Shown here: piece after piece, positions 14,294 through 22,109 of the stretch
Layout of the letters: each line of letters starts with the position of its first letter
How positions within the stretch are numbered: the first letter of the stretch is position 1
Translations under genes and position numbers: made by a program
Origin: a virus
Reading direction: 5' to 3' (one strand)
Virus record (IMG/VR): IMGVR_UViG_3300010400_000031
Span: 1 to 42,499 of that record
DNA length: 42,499 bases
Notes under the pieces: generated by a model
What the model was told of the DNA's origin: nothing
Seen by the model: only the letters and a program-made list of their open reading frames with translations
Database searches by the model: none

Positions 14294-14836
14294 ATGGGCG
14301 AAGGCGGGATCACCTTCACTCCAGCCGGCATCGTGGTGATCGGCACCCTGCTCGTGGCCCTCGTCAGCGCCATCGGCGTGCTGTTCCGCGAACTGATGAA
14401 GGCCAAGGATGACCGCCACCAGGCGCTCATGGTTGATAAGGACAAGCGGATCGCCGAACTGGAGAACATGGAGGGCAAGGGTCACACGGCGACGGAGAGC
14501 CTCCAGGCGCAGGCCATCGCCAAGCTCGAACGCAAGGTGGACGAATTGGAGGCGATGATCCATTTTTTGCAAGAAGAGTACACTTCTGCACTCGAAGAGT
14601 TCGCTGAGATATGGGGTTGGATGACCCGTTTCGCCGACATCGCGAAACGTAACGCGGCCAAGTTGGAGGAGATTGGCCATCAAGCCGAGTACGTTCCCGA
14701 CCTCCCTATGCGTAGGGACCGGAAGCGCCCCGACAGAGGGTTCCAGCGCCGCACGGAGGCGCAGAACGATATCCTGATCGGTAAGGCCGCTGAAGTGGTC
14801 CAGAAAGGGATCGAGGGCCGGAAAGAGGGGACGTGA
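14294..14836 (+). CDS. Membrane/coiled-coil protein
   Basis: The 180-residue product starts MGEGGITFTPAGIVVIGTLL and has one N-terminal membrane helix (about residues 12-32), then a long charged helix (35-110) likely to coil, and a basic C terminus. ATG 14294 has an AAGGAG site. Its stop overlaps the first receiver start as TGATG, so all three genes are probably coupled. The layout recalls holin-like or spanin-like proteins but no lipobox is seen. Function unknown. Confidence 0.75.
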   Translation: MGEGGITFTPAGIVVIGTLLVALVSAIGVLFRELMKAKDDRHQALMVDKDKRIAELENMEGKGHTATESLQAQAIAKLERKVDELEAMIHFLQEEYTSALEEFAEIWGWMTRFADIAKRNAAKLEEIGHQAEYVPDLPMRRDRKRPDRGFQRRTEAQNDILIGKAAEVVQKGIEGRKEGT

Positions 14837-15201
14837 TGGCACTTCATGTACTCGTCGTTGAAGACAGCAAAACGACCGCCGACTCGTTGGAGATCATCCT
14901 CCGGGCCAAGAACTACTGGGTGAAGACCGTCGCCTCCGTACCGGAGGCTCTTAACTGGCTCACTGTCGGCCCACTGCCGGATAGGGTTCTGGTAGACTAT
15001 TATCTGGTAGCGGGGGACGGGATCGAACTGGTCAAATCCCTGCGGTCCATGAAAGGGGCAGAGAACATCCCGGTGGTCGTCATGACCGCCGCCGACACCA
15101 CCAAGGTGTGCGAACTGAGGAAGATCACCGCCAAGATGGGTCCGATATCGGTGATCGAGAAGCCCTTCGAGGCCGACACGTTGCTGGAGGCGATTGCATG
15201 A
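14836..15201 (+). CDS. Stand-alone CheY-like receiver 1
   Basis: This 121-residue protein is a single receiver domain with all phosphorylation residues: acidic pair E9-D10 after VLVV, phospho-acceptor D54 in VLVDYYL, T84 in VVMTAAD, and K109 in VIEKPF. No output domain follows. Receivers accept phosphate from a histidine kinase, here probably a host kinase because none is visible in the phage. The gene starts in the stop of the upstream gene (TGATG) and ends in an ATGA overlap with receiver 2. Such genes in a structural operon are unusual and suggest capture from a host. Confidence 0.92.
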   Translation: MALHVLVVEDSKTTADSLEIILRAKNYWVKTVASVPEALNWLTVGPLPDRVLVDYYLVAGDGIELVKSLRSMKGAENIPVVVMTAADTTKVCELRKITAKMGPISVIEKPFEADTLLEAIA

Positions 15202-15578
15202 AGATCCTGTTCGTAGAGGACAATGCAGTAACCGCTGCACACCTACGGCAGAGGGCAGGGGTCCACCAGATCCACGTCGCCACGACTTCCCTGGAAGGCG
15301 CGGCGGCGATCATGAACACGGATTACGACTTCGCCGTCGTTGACTGGTTCTTGGATGAGAAAGAACCGACCGGACTTGCCCTTATTCAAGCGGCCCGCCG
15401 CGTCGGCGTTGACAAGCCTATGATCCTGGTTACGGCGGTGGACGGACCTCCTTTCCACCGCCTCGTAGGGGAGTGCGCCAAACTGGAGAAAGTGGGAATA
15501 CTCCCCAAACCGTACACGATCGATAGCCTCATTGCGGTAGCGAACCGCCTTGGTGGTGAAACGCCCCCGAGTCCGTAA
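15198..15578 (+). CDS. Stand-alone CheY-like receiver 2
   Basis: This 126-residue receiver has the acidic pair E7-D8, acceptor D49 in AVVDWFL, T79 in ILVTA and K104 in ILPKPY. It resembles receiver 1 in fold but is clearly diverged, so the pair is not a fresh duplication. The start at 15198 overlaps the previous stop as ATGA. It ends 18 bp before a membrane protein gene. Tandem single receivers may compete for host kinases or bind partner proteins. The target is unknown. Confidence 0.92.
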   Translation: MKILFVEDNAVTAAHLRQRAGVHQIHVATTSLEGAAAIMNTDYDFAVVDWFLDEKEPTGLALIQAARRVGVDKPMILVTAVDGPPFHRLVGECAKLEKVGILPKPYTIDSLIAVANRLGGETPPSP

Positions 15579-15596
15579 ACTCGAACGGAGACATCC

Positions 15597-16112
15597 ATGT
15601 TCAACGACGCCTACGAGTTTCTTACGTCGGACGCCGGCAAGCAATGCTGCTCGTATCTGTGGAACGCACTCATGCTCCTGACCGGAGGGACCGGCCTCGC
15701 CGTCTCCCAGTGGTTCCTCACCGTCGTGTTCGGCAAGCACAAGCAGGAGGTCAAGCGACTGATCGAGGCGATCCGCGAGGGCGACGTGACCCCGCACGAG
15801 ATCACCCGCTACGACATCCAGAGGCAGATCGGGGTCAAGGACACCGTGCTGCGTGTCGTCGGCACCAAGCTGTGCATCGACGACTCCGTCAAGGTGCCGT
15901 GGGGCGGCGAAATCTCCGGCGTCGTCACCTTCGACGGCGTAGATCAGTCCAACGTCTACACCCGTGATGAACTGAAGAGGATCCTGGCGGCGGCGAAGTG
16001 GCGGCGCAAGCAGTTGGTGGTCCGCGACCGCGAGGCGCAGCGGAAACTCCTGGCCGACCACATCCCCAACCCGAAGATGCCGCAATCGGACAAACCCACC
16101 CTCAAGGCGTGA
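15597..16112 (+). CDS. Membrane-associated hypothetical protein
   Basis: The 171-residue product has one hydrophobic helix at about residues 25-46 (MLLTGGTGLAVSQWFLTVVF) and a charged, basic C-terminal half with DKPTLKA at the end. The middle (GTKLCIDDSVKVPWGGEISG) has a beta-strand pattern. ACGGAG precedes ATG 15597. It sits directly after the receivers and before the secreted protein at 16121. A membrane partner for the receivers is conceivable but not shown. Confidence 0.7.
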   Translation: MFNDAYEFLTSDAGKQCCSYLWNALMLLTGGTGLAVSQWFLTVVFGKHKQEVKRLIEAIREGDVTPHEITRYDIQRQIGVKDTVLRVVGTKLCIDDSVKVPWGGEISGVVTFDGVDQSNVYTRDELKRILAAAKWRRKQLVVRDREAQRKLLADHIPNPKMPQSDKPTLKA

Positions 16113-16120
16113 GAGGAAGA

Positions 16121-16951
16121 ATGAAGTACCTGCGTGCGGTTGCGCTCGCCCTGGCACTGGCTGGGGCGGGCTTCGCGGACGAAACCCCCAAGAGGAACGT
16201 CCCGCTGACGGTAAGCGGCGACACGGTAACGGTCGTGAAGACCCTGCCGTGCAAGATCACCGCAGCCCCGGGCGCTTCCATCTACATCTGGAACGTCCCG
16301 GACGCGGTCAAGGCGACCAAGGAAACCAAGGGCAACGTGTTGACGGTGATGGAAGCCCCCAAGGGGAGCTACAAGATCACCGTCTTCTCCATGACGATTG
16401 ATTTCGACAAGAAGACAGTCACCGAAGATGCCGGCGAGATCACCCTGGTGGTCGGCGACGTAGCGCCGCCCAAGCCGCCGGAACCGCCGAACCCCCCGAA
16501 GCCACCCGATCCACCTCCCCCGGCTGGCGCGATGCGGGTGTTGATCGTATACGAGACGGCTGACCTCCCGAAGATGACCTCGGCGCAGCGGACCATACTC
16601 TATGATCCGGTGGTCAAAGGCGCGCTCAAGGACAGGACCGACAAGGCGGCCCCTGACGGCAGAGGCTGGAACATCTGGGATAAGGACATGGACGTCACCG
16701 ATGCCGACAAGTTCTGGCAGAACGGTTTGAAGAGGACCCGTCCATCGACACCTTACATTCACATCTGGAAGGGTGATACCATTGCGTACGAGGGTCCTCT
16801 GCCGGCCGATAGCAAGGCGACCGTGGATCTTATCACCAAGTATGCGGGCGATACGTCGCTGCACGAAGAGCCGGGTTCATGGACGGAAATTCGTGCAACC
16901 TCGAAGAGGTCGCCGGTCTTCTCCCGCCCGTCCGCCCACGGAGGTAAGTAA
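16121..16951 (+). CDS. Secreted proline-rich linker protein
   Basis: The 276-residue product starts with a Sec signal-like peptide (MKYLRAVALALALAGAGFAD, cleavage probably after GFA). A beta-rich domain follows (residues 25-115), then a Pro-Lys linker (about 120-140), then a C-terminal domain with RVLIVYETADLP and HIWKGDTIAYEG segments. This architecture is common in planctomycete exported proteins, hinting at host origin. The first ATG at 15998 overlaps upstream coding sequence in a shadow frame; 16121 has GAGAGGAAGA. Its stop overlaps the papain-like gene start. An extracytoplasmic role is inferred. Confidence 0.75.
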   Translation: MKYLRAVALALALAGAGFADETPKRNVPLTVSGDTVTVVKTLPCKITAAPGASIYIWNVPDAVKATKETKGNVLTVMEAPKGSYKITVFSMTIDFDKKTVTEDAGEITLVVGDVAPPKPPEPPNPPKPPDPPPPAGAMRVLIVYETADLPKMTSAQRTILYDPVVKGALKDRTDKAAPDGRGWNIWDKDMDVTDADKFWQNGLKRTRPSTPYIHIWKGDTIAYEGPLPADSKATVDLITKYAGDTSLHEEPGSWTEIRATSKRSPVFSRPSAHGGK

Positions 16952-17883
16952 TGCTGTACCCCGATGAACTGGTAATTGGTGACACCAACTACCAAGAACA
17001 TATCGCCCCGCACGTCGATTCCGAAGGGCCGCGCAAAACCGGGATGGTGCCGCGTAACTGGGACGACTACCCGCAAGGGTACTTCCCGGGCGAGATCGGC
17101 ATGCACGCCGTGCAGGATCTTACCGCGTTCGACCCGTCTGACTTCCCCAAGTTCATCAAGGAGTTGGAGGAATCCCAGACCCGGCTGTCGGACTTCCGGA
17201 TGAAGGGCAAGGACGGCGGGATGATCCCCAGCCTCGATCAAAATGGTCGAGGATATTGTTGGCGACACAGTCCCGTCTCGGCGCACCAACTGCTGCGGGC
17301 GCGCGACGACATGCCATTCGTTGACCTCAGCCCCTACGCGGGCGCTTGCCGTATCAAGAACTACCGCGACGAAGGCGGCTGGGGCGCGCAGGGTCTGGAC
17401 GACGAGATGACGTTCGGCTCGCCGTCGTCGAAGTTCTGGCCGCAGCGCTCCGTTAACCGGGCCAATGACAACGAGGCGACGTGGGCGGACGCCAAGAAGC
17501 ACCGCATCACCGAAGGCTTCATCGACATGGGTTCGCCCCAGTACGACCGAAACCTCACTTTCAACCAGATGATCACCTGCCTCCTGTGCCGGATCCCGGT
17601 GGTGATCGATCTGAACTGGTGGTCACACAGTATCTGCGCCTGCGATGCGGTCAACGGCGTCTCGCAGTGGAAGATCACGCGGGCCGCTTCCGGAAAGCTC
17701 ATGACGCTCAGGGTCTTCGAGTCGTTCTGGGGGGTGAACACCGTGACCGGCGGGATCTGCCCGCGTATTTGGAACAGTTGGGGCGACTCCTACGGTTCCA
17801 ACGGCATGGCCGTTTTGACGGGAACCAAGGGCGTCCCGGACGGCGCTACCGCCCCGAGAGCCGCCCGCTGGTCTATCAGCTAA
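16951..17883 (+). CDS. Papain-like cysteine peptidase (C1A fold)
   Basis: The 310-residue protein has the order of papain catalytic residues: Q97 with C103 in QNGRGYCWRHS, H226 in WWSHSICA, and N275 in WNSWGDSYG. These match the Gln-Cys-His-Asn set of family C1A, which cleaves peptide bonds. The N-terminal 90 residues could be a propeptide or binding region. No signal peptide is seen at its own N terminus. GGAGG precedes ATG 16951. It could act in virion maturation, cell-wall entry or host manipulation, and the sequence alone does not say which. Confidence 0.85.
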   Translation: MLYPDELVIGDTNYQEHIAPHVDSEGPRKTGMVPRNWDDYPQGYFPGEIGMHAVQDLTAFDPSDFPKFIKELEESQTRLSDFRMKGKDGGMIPSLDQNGRGYCWRHSPVSAHQLLRARDDMPFVDLSPYAGACRIKNYRDEGGWGAQGLDDEMTFGSPSSKFWPQRSVNRANDNEATWADAKKHRITEGFIDMGSPQYDRNLTFNQMITCLLCRIPVVIDLNWWSHSICACDAVNGVSQWKITRAASGKLMTLRVFESFWGVNTVTGGICPRIWNSWGDSYGSNGMAVLTGTKGVPDGATAPRAARWSIS

Positions 17884-17892
17884 GGAGAACCG

Positions 17893-18246
17893 ATGCAAAC
17901 GCTTCTGGTCTTGTGCGTGATCGCGATGCCGCCGCAGGCACCAAGGAGTCTACCCCCGCAGGCACCCACCAAGGTGATCCTGCCGGCGCAATGCCCCGAG
18001 TGCTATTATCCCCCGCAGCTACCCACGGTCACCGTCATTTCCCGGGGCGTTACGGCCGCCCCTGCGGTGACCTACGCGCCGGCGGTGACCTACCAGTCTG
18101 CCGCCGTATTCACGGCACCGCCGGCGCAACACATTATCTACGGTCAGCCGGTTATGTACTCCGGCGGCTCGTCATGTGCAGGAGGCAACTGTTCGTCGGC
18201 CCCGGTGTCTCGATCCTTCTTCGGTGGGTTCTTCGGCCGACGTTGA
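17893..18246 (+). CDS. Secreted Pro/Cys-rich small protein
   Basis: The 117-residue product starts with a short hydrophobic stretch (MQTLLVLCVIAMPP) that may be an export signal, and is rich in Pro, Ala and Thr. It has CPEC and CAGGNC cysteine pairs and ends FFGGFFGRR. Small Cys-paired, Arg-ending proteins of this style are typical of planctomycete exported proteins. AAGGAG precedes ATG 17893. It is 9 bp after the peptidase, so the two are probably coexpressed. Function unknown. Confidence 0.7.
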   Translation: MQTLLVLCVIAMPPQAPRSLPPQAPTKVILPAQCPECYYPPQLPTVTVISRGVTAAPAVTYAPAVTYQSAAVFTAPPAQHIIYGQPVMYSGGSSCAGGNCSSAPVSRSFFGGFFGRR

Positions 18247-18256
18247 CCGATAGATG

Positions 18257-18272
18257 ACTTCATTCAGTGAAC
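18257..18272 (-). repeat. Dispersed 17-bp quasi-palindrome
   Basis: ACTTCATTCAGTGAAC is the reverse form with the last bases changed. It ends 16 bp before the start at 18288. Confidence 0.7.
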
Positions 18273-18287
18273 AAGAGGAGCTATCAG

Positions 18288-18695
18288 ATGGCGAAGAAGA
18301 CGACGAAAAAGGCCGCCGTGGGTGCCGGCGACTTCGGCAAGGCTTTGAAGGCGCTGCGTGCCGCCGCCGAAGCGGCACGGGCCGGCAACTGGTCCGAAGT
18401 GATGACCCAGGTATTTACGTTCTTCGACGAGTACCGCCAGACCCTGGCCGGCGAGCCGATGGTCATGGGCGCAGCGCCCGTGTCGTTCAAGTGCCCGACC
18501 GACGAAGAGTGCGAAGACGTCGATGTCGAGGAGTGCTGCGACAAGATCGATGAGTTCTGCGACAAGCACAACAAGGCGAAGACGTCTTCGGAAGAAGCCG
18601 TCAACGAGAGTGTCGGCGTCGGCGCAGGTGGCCTCGACTGGGCAACCCTGATCCCGCTCCTGCTTCAGTTGATCGCCGCTTGGCGCAGCAAGTAA
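18288..18695 (+). CDS. Hypothetical protein with acidic Cys-rich middle
   Basis: The 135-residue product starts MAKKTTKKAAVGAGDFGKAL. It has a helical N-terminal half, a central acidic stretch with four cysteines (DEECEDVDVEECCDKIDEFC), and a hydrophobic C-terminal end (LIPLLLQLIAAWRSK) that could touch a membrane. The ATG at 18288 has GAGGAG; a GTG at 18267 inside the repeat is a weaker choice. A strong hairpin follows at 18703-18769. Family not recognised. Confidence 0.7.
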   Translation: MAKKTTKKAAVGAGDFGKALKALRAAAEAARAGNWSEVMTQVFTFFDEYRQTLAGEPMVMGAAPVSFKCPTDEECEDVDVEECCDKIDEFCDKHNKAKTSSEEAVNESVGVGAGGLDWATLIPLLLQLIAAWRSK

Positions 18696-18702
18696 GCCCA
18701 GG

Positions 18703-18769
18703 ACTTGTCTAAATGAAGTCGCCCGGGTGGTGCTTGAGGTGCCTCCCGGGCGACTTTATTCAGTGAAAT
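18703..18769. terminator. Repeat-flanked hairpin, probable terminator
   Basis: Two degenerate copies of the 17-bp repeat (18703-18719 and 18753-18769) lie inverted around GC arms. AAATGAAGTCGCCCGGG pairs with CCCGGGCGACTTTATT with one G-T pair, over about 16 bp. No long U-run follows. It lies between the 18695 stop and the promoter at 18772. Confidence 0.65.
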
Positions 18770-18771
18770 CG

Positions 18772-18800
18772 TTGACACGCAAGTTGGCATCCAATAGAGT
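18772..18800 (+). promoter_or_regulatory. Promoter for capsid genes
   Basis: TTGACA (18772-18777) and TAGAGT (18795-18800) are spaced by 17 bp, 20 bp before the ATG at 18821. It follows directly on the hairpin and repeat. Confidence 0.65.
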
Positions 18801-18820
18801 CAAAACGATCGGAGGCGCTG

Positions 18821-19930
18821 ATGTCGGCGACAATGCAAAGGATGGTCTTCAACCTAGCGGCACGAATCCGCAGGGAGACGCACGAAGGTCGCAGCTACCT
18901 CGTCGCCCCGGTTGTCCTCCTCACCGAAGGCGTCCACGAAGGCTCCGGCGGTCCCCTCCTGTACTCGGCCGACAAGCTCAAAGCCAACCCCGCCGTGTGG
19001 AATCATATGCCTTTGGTGGTTTACCACCCTGAGGCCAACGGCGAGCCGGTCAGCGCACGCTCCCCCGGCGTGCTTGATTCACGCAAGGTCGGACTCGTCT
19101 TCAACGCCTCTTACGACACCAAACTCCGCGCCGAAGCTTGGTTTGACGAACTGAAGACCAAAGAGGTAGACGTTCGCGTGTACAATGCCCTGGTGAAGGG
19201 CGAGCAGATGGAGGTATCCACCGGCCTGTACACCAACGCCACCGACAAGGTCGGGGAATTCGGCGGACTGAAGTACCAAGGTGAAGTCAACGACATCATC
19301 CCCGACCACCTCGCCGTGTTGCCTGATAAGAAAGGCGCTTGCTCTCTTGATAGGGGATGCGGCCTTTTACAGAATGAAGCCCCCGTCGTAACCAACTGCA
19401 ACTGCAAGGAGTCGAACGTGGACAAGAAGGCGCTGATCGATAACCTCCTGACCCTCAACAGTGACTGGACGGCGGCCGACCGACCGGTGCTGGAGTTGAT
19501 GACCCCGGAGCGGATCCAGAAAGAGATCGACAAGATCAAGAAGCCGGCACCGGCCCCGGTGGCCAACGCCGCGCCTCCCCCGCCGCCGGCCCCGCAGACC
19601 GGCACGACCCTGGAGAGCTACCTCGCGGCGGCCCCGGTCGAGATCGCCGGACCGCTGGCCGAACTGGTCGCCAACGCCGCAGCCGCCAAGGCCGAACTGA
19701 TCGCCAAGATCAAGCTGAACCAGACCGGCCAGGAGCAGATGCTCTCCGACTCGTACCTCGCGGCGCAGCCCCTGGCGGCGCTCAAGGTCATCGCCAACAT
19801 CTCCTCGCCTCGGGGCGTTACCGCACCGGCAGCGCAGCCCAACTACGGCGGTCAGGCCACCGTGCCGGGCGTCGTGACCAACACCAAGCAGCAGGCTCTG
19901 GAACCGGTCGAGTACGACTGGAGCAAGTGA
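18821..19930 (+). CDS. Capsid maturation protease/scaffold (DUF2213-like)
   Basis: The 369-residue product has the DUF2213 pattern: GVLDSRKVGLVFNASYD, then EAWFDELK, then ALVKGEQMEVSTGLYTN, and DHLAVLPDKKGACS with a Cys-rich GCGLL. This type is often encoded just before the major capsid protein. The C-terminal half is Pro/Ala-rich and helical, as in scaffolds. It is expected to guide prohead assembly and be cleaved during maturation. Start ATG 18821 (GGAGG). The catalytic residues cannot be assigned from sequence alone. Confidence 0.8.
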   Translation: MSATMQRMVFNLAARIRRETHEGRSYLVAPVVLLTEGVHEGSGGPLLYSADKLKANPAVWNHMPLVVYHPEANGEPVSARSPGVLDSRKVGLVFNASYDTKLRAEAWFDELKTKEVDVRVYNALVKGEQMEVSTGLYTNATDKVGEFGGLKYQGEVNDIIPDHLAVLPDKKGACSLDRGCGLLQNEAPVVTNCNCKESNVDKKALIDNLLTLNSDWTAADRPVLELMTPERIQKEIDKIKKPAPAPVANAAPPPPPAPQTGTTLESYLAAAPVEIAGPLAELVANAAAAKAELIAKIKLNQTGQEQMLSDSYLAAQPLAALKVIANISSPRGVTAPAAQPNYGGQATVPGVVTNTKQQALEPVEYDWSK

Positions 19931-19939
19931 CCTTCACCG

Positions 19940-19956
19940 ACTTCACTGAATGAAGT
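19940..19956 (+). repeat. Dispersed 17-bp quasi-palindrome
   Basis: A perfect ACTTCACTGAATGAAGT lies between the scaffold stop and the next gene, 22 bp before its start. Confidence 0.8.
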
Positions 19957-19978
19957 TCCCCGATAAGGAGACACCAAG

Positions 19979-20431
19979 ATGCCGACTCAGCCGGCCGTCA
20001 CCCCACACACGATCCTCCTCAAGGGCCGGCAGGGCCAGCGTTACGAGGAGGCCCGCGCCGCCGCTGCGCTCAAGCCGGGGCACCTGATCACCAAGAACTC
20101 CTCCGGGCAGGTTCTCAAGCACGCCACCGCCAACGGCGGGACCCAGGTATGGGTGGCGCTTGAAGACGAACTGGCTGCGGGGAACATCGACACGGCGTAC
20201 GCATCCAACGACGTGGTGCCGTATCACATCCCGCTGCCGGGCGACATGCTGTACTGCCGCTGCGCTGCGGCAGCCACGGCGATCCCGATGAACGGCCCGC
20301 TCACCAGCGACGGCGCTGGCGGGGTCCGTAACGGCACCGTCGGCACGCACGTCATCATCGGCTACGCCGTCGAGGCCGTGGACAATAGCGCCGGCGCTAG
20401 CGAGGCGATGGTCAAGGTCGAGTGGATCTAA
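19979..20431 (+). CDS. Putative head decoration protein
   Basis: The 150-residue product starts MPTQPAVTPHTILLKGRQGQ and lies between the scaffold-type gene and the major capsid gene, the usual place of a decoration protein. Its composition is beta-rich with Gly and Val and a RYEEARAAAALKPG segment near the N terminus. AAGGAG precedes ATG 19979. It probably coats the expanded capsid. Homology is not certain. Confidence 0.7.
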   Translation: MPTQPAVTPHTILLKGRQGQRYEEARAAAALKPGHLITKNSSGQVLKHATANGGTQVWVALEDELAAGNIDTAYASNDVVPYHIPLPGDMLYCRCAAAATAIPMNGPLTSDGAGGVRNGTVGTHVIIGYAVEAVDNSAGASEAMVKVEWI

Positions 20432-20435
20432 CACA

Positions 20436-20456
20436 CCGGGCCGTTTAACCCGGCCC
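20436..20456 (+). terminator. Hairpin after decoration gene
   Basis: GGGCCG/CGGCCC (20438-20443 with 20451-20456) around TTTAACC is followed by TTCTTCATT. It lies 5 bp past the stop at 20431. A fragment of the 17-bp repeat (TTCATTCAG) overlaps its tail, and it may attenuate rather than stop transcription. Confidence 0.6.
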
Positions 20457-20498
20457 TTCTTCATTCAGACAAACTCAAAAGAGAGGGCGGGAGCCGGT

Positions 20499-21584
20499 AT
20501 GGACGACGTGATGGTCGATTTCGGACGGGGCAGTGGCAGCGGCGGTGACGCGGTTCTTCGCATGATCCGCAACAACGGCGACTACAACGCCTTCCGCCCG
20601 TACATCGGTGACGACGGCCGCAGCTACGTCACCAAGAACGTAGCCCCCAAGGGGCAGAAGCCGGTCTACGAGGCCCGGCTTACCAACAACACCGCGTTCT
20701 TGCGCCGCGACGACTGGCTGCGCATCGACCGCGACGTGATGCAGATCGCCAAGCCGACCTTGAAGGCGGTTAGCGATCTGCGCAGCCGTGGTCTGACCAA
20801 GAACATCGACGGCATGGCTACGCCGATCCTGGCGTACGAGACGATGTCGGATATCACGGGCGCGACCGTGAGCATGAACGGCCTCCGCGAGAGCGAGCGG
20901 GACCGGCCGGTCATGGACATCGCAACCCTGCCCATCCCGATCATCCACAAGGATCTGTCGTTCTCCGCGCGCGGCCTCGCGGTCGCCGAGCGGGGCGCTA
21001 ACCCGATCCCGCTGTCGAGCGCCACCATCGCCCGCGCCACCCGGCGCTGCGCTGAAAAAGCCGAAGACATGGTGATCGGCAACGGCACGCCGTACTACTA
21101 CGGCGGCGGCTACGTCTACGGTTACACCAACCAGCCCAACCGCGTCACCAAGGCGATGACGCTGCCCACGGCGGTCGGCTGGACCCCGGAGACGTTCACC
21201 GACGAGATCAGCGACCTCAAGCAGTTGCTGGTCGATGACTTCCACCCCGGCCCGTACGTCATGTACATCAGTTCCAACTGGGGCAAGTACCTCGACCGCG
21301 ATTACAGCGCTGTCTACCCGGGCGTCACGCTGCGCGACCGGACCCTCAAGTTCGATGGCATCACTAGCATCCAGACGCTGGACTACCTCACCGGTTATCA
21401 GGTGCTCCTGATCCAGATGACGGCGGACGTCGTCGAACTGGTCGTCGGCATGGACTTCCGCGTGATCCAGTGGGAAGGCATGGGCGGCATGGAGGTCAAC
21501 TGGAAGGTGCTGGGCATCCTCGTGCCCTGGCTCAAGAATGACATGGACCTGAACTCCGGCATCGGGCACGGGACCGCGTCGTAA
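20499..21584 (+). CDS. Major capsid protein (HK97 fold)
   Basis: The 361-residue product starts MDDVMVDFGRGSGSGGDAVL. Position after the scaffold and decoration genes, length and motifs fit an HK97-fold capsid protein. Visible are a long basic N-arm, DWLRIDRDVMQIAKPTLKAV, an AEKAEDMVIGNG segment near residue 190, and the GYTNQPN loop near 210 seen in encapsulin-like capsid proteins. It assembles the icosahedral shell. The start is preceded by GAGAGGGCGGGAG. Confidence in the class is good, the subfamily less so. Confidence 0.85.
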   Translation: MDDVMVDFGRGSGSGGDAVLRMIRNNGDYNAFRPYIGDDGRSYVTKNVAPKGQKPVYEARLTNNTAFLRRDDWLRIDRDVMQIAKPTLKAVSDLRSRGLTKNIDGMATPILAYETMSDITGATVSMNGLRESERDRPVMDIATLPIPIIHKDLSFSARGLAVAERGANPIPLSSATIARATRRCAEKAEDMVIGNGTPYYYGGGYVYGYTNQPNRVTKAMTLPTAVGWTPETFTDEISDLKQLLVDDFHPGPYVMYISSNWGKYLDRDYSAVYPGVTLRDRTLKFDGITSIQTLDYLTGYQVLLIQMTADVVELVVGMDFRVIQWEGMGGMEVNWKVLGILVPWLKNDMDLNSGIGHGTAS

Positions 21585-21614
21585 CCAATAACCTCCTCTA
21601 TGGAGTGCCTGACA

Positions 21615-22106
21615 ATGAAGTTTGAACTCGTGGCCGGTAAGCACCAGGACGAAAAAGGTCAGGTGTTCCAGGCCGCAGCCGCTGGCGCTAAGCCGTGCGT
21701 CATCGAGAGCGATAAGCGCCTCGATGAGATCTTCCGTGGTAAGTTCAAGTGGCTGGACAAGCCCATGACGGCCGAAGAGGACACCCCCTCCAAGCCGGTC
21801 AAGACGTTCAAGTCCGGCACGATCTTGCCGAATACCAACCCCAAGGGTACGGAGGAGGAAAACGAGGACGACAACCTCGAAGCCTCCGGGCACCCGACGA
21901 CCGCCAAGTCCGCCACCGCCGTGGACGAGGAGGACGTGACGGAGGAGTTCGAGGAAGCGGTCGCCAACGACCTCAAGATCAGCAAGGTCAAGGGTCACGG
22001 CTACACCGTCCGTGACGGCGATAAGAAGCTCACGGAAGAGCCGCTGCGGACCTCGACCCAGGTCAAGAGCTTCCTGGCCCGTCACTGCGGCGAAGAGAAG
22101 GAGTGA
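21615..22106 (+). CDS. Acidic capsid-associated or head protein
   Basis: The 163-residue product starts MKFELVAGKHQDEKGQVFQA and has a highly acidic middle. ATG 21615 has GGAG upstream; the ATG at 21600 has no ribosome site. It follows the capsid gene. Its TGA stop (22104-22106) is in the same reading frame as the next gene, see the 22110 entry. Role in head completion is inferred from position only. Confidence 0.7.
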   Translation: MKFELVAGKHQDEKGQVFQAAAAGAKPCVIESDKRLDEIFRGKFKWLDKPMTAEEDTPSKPVKTFKSGTILPNTNPKGTEEENEDDNLEASGHPTTAKSATAVDEEDVTEEFEEAVANDLKISKVKGHGYTVRDGDKKLTEEPLRTSTQVKSFLARHCGEEKE

Positions 22107-22109
22107 GCC

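Noticed and set aside
20475-22085. 536-codon leftward frame opposite the capsid genes
   Set aside because: Mirror of the major capsid codon bias, no motif, no promoter.
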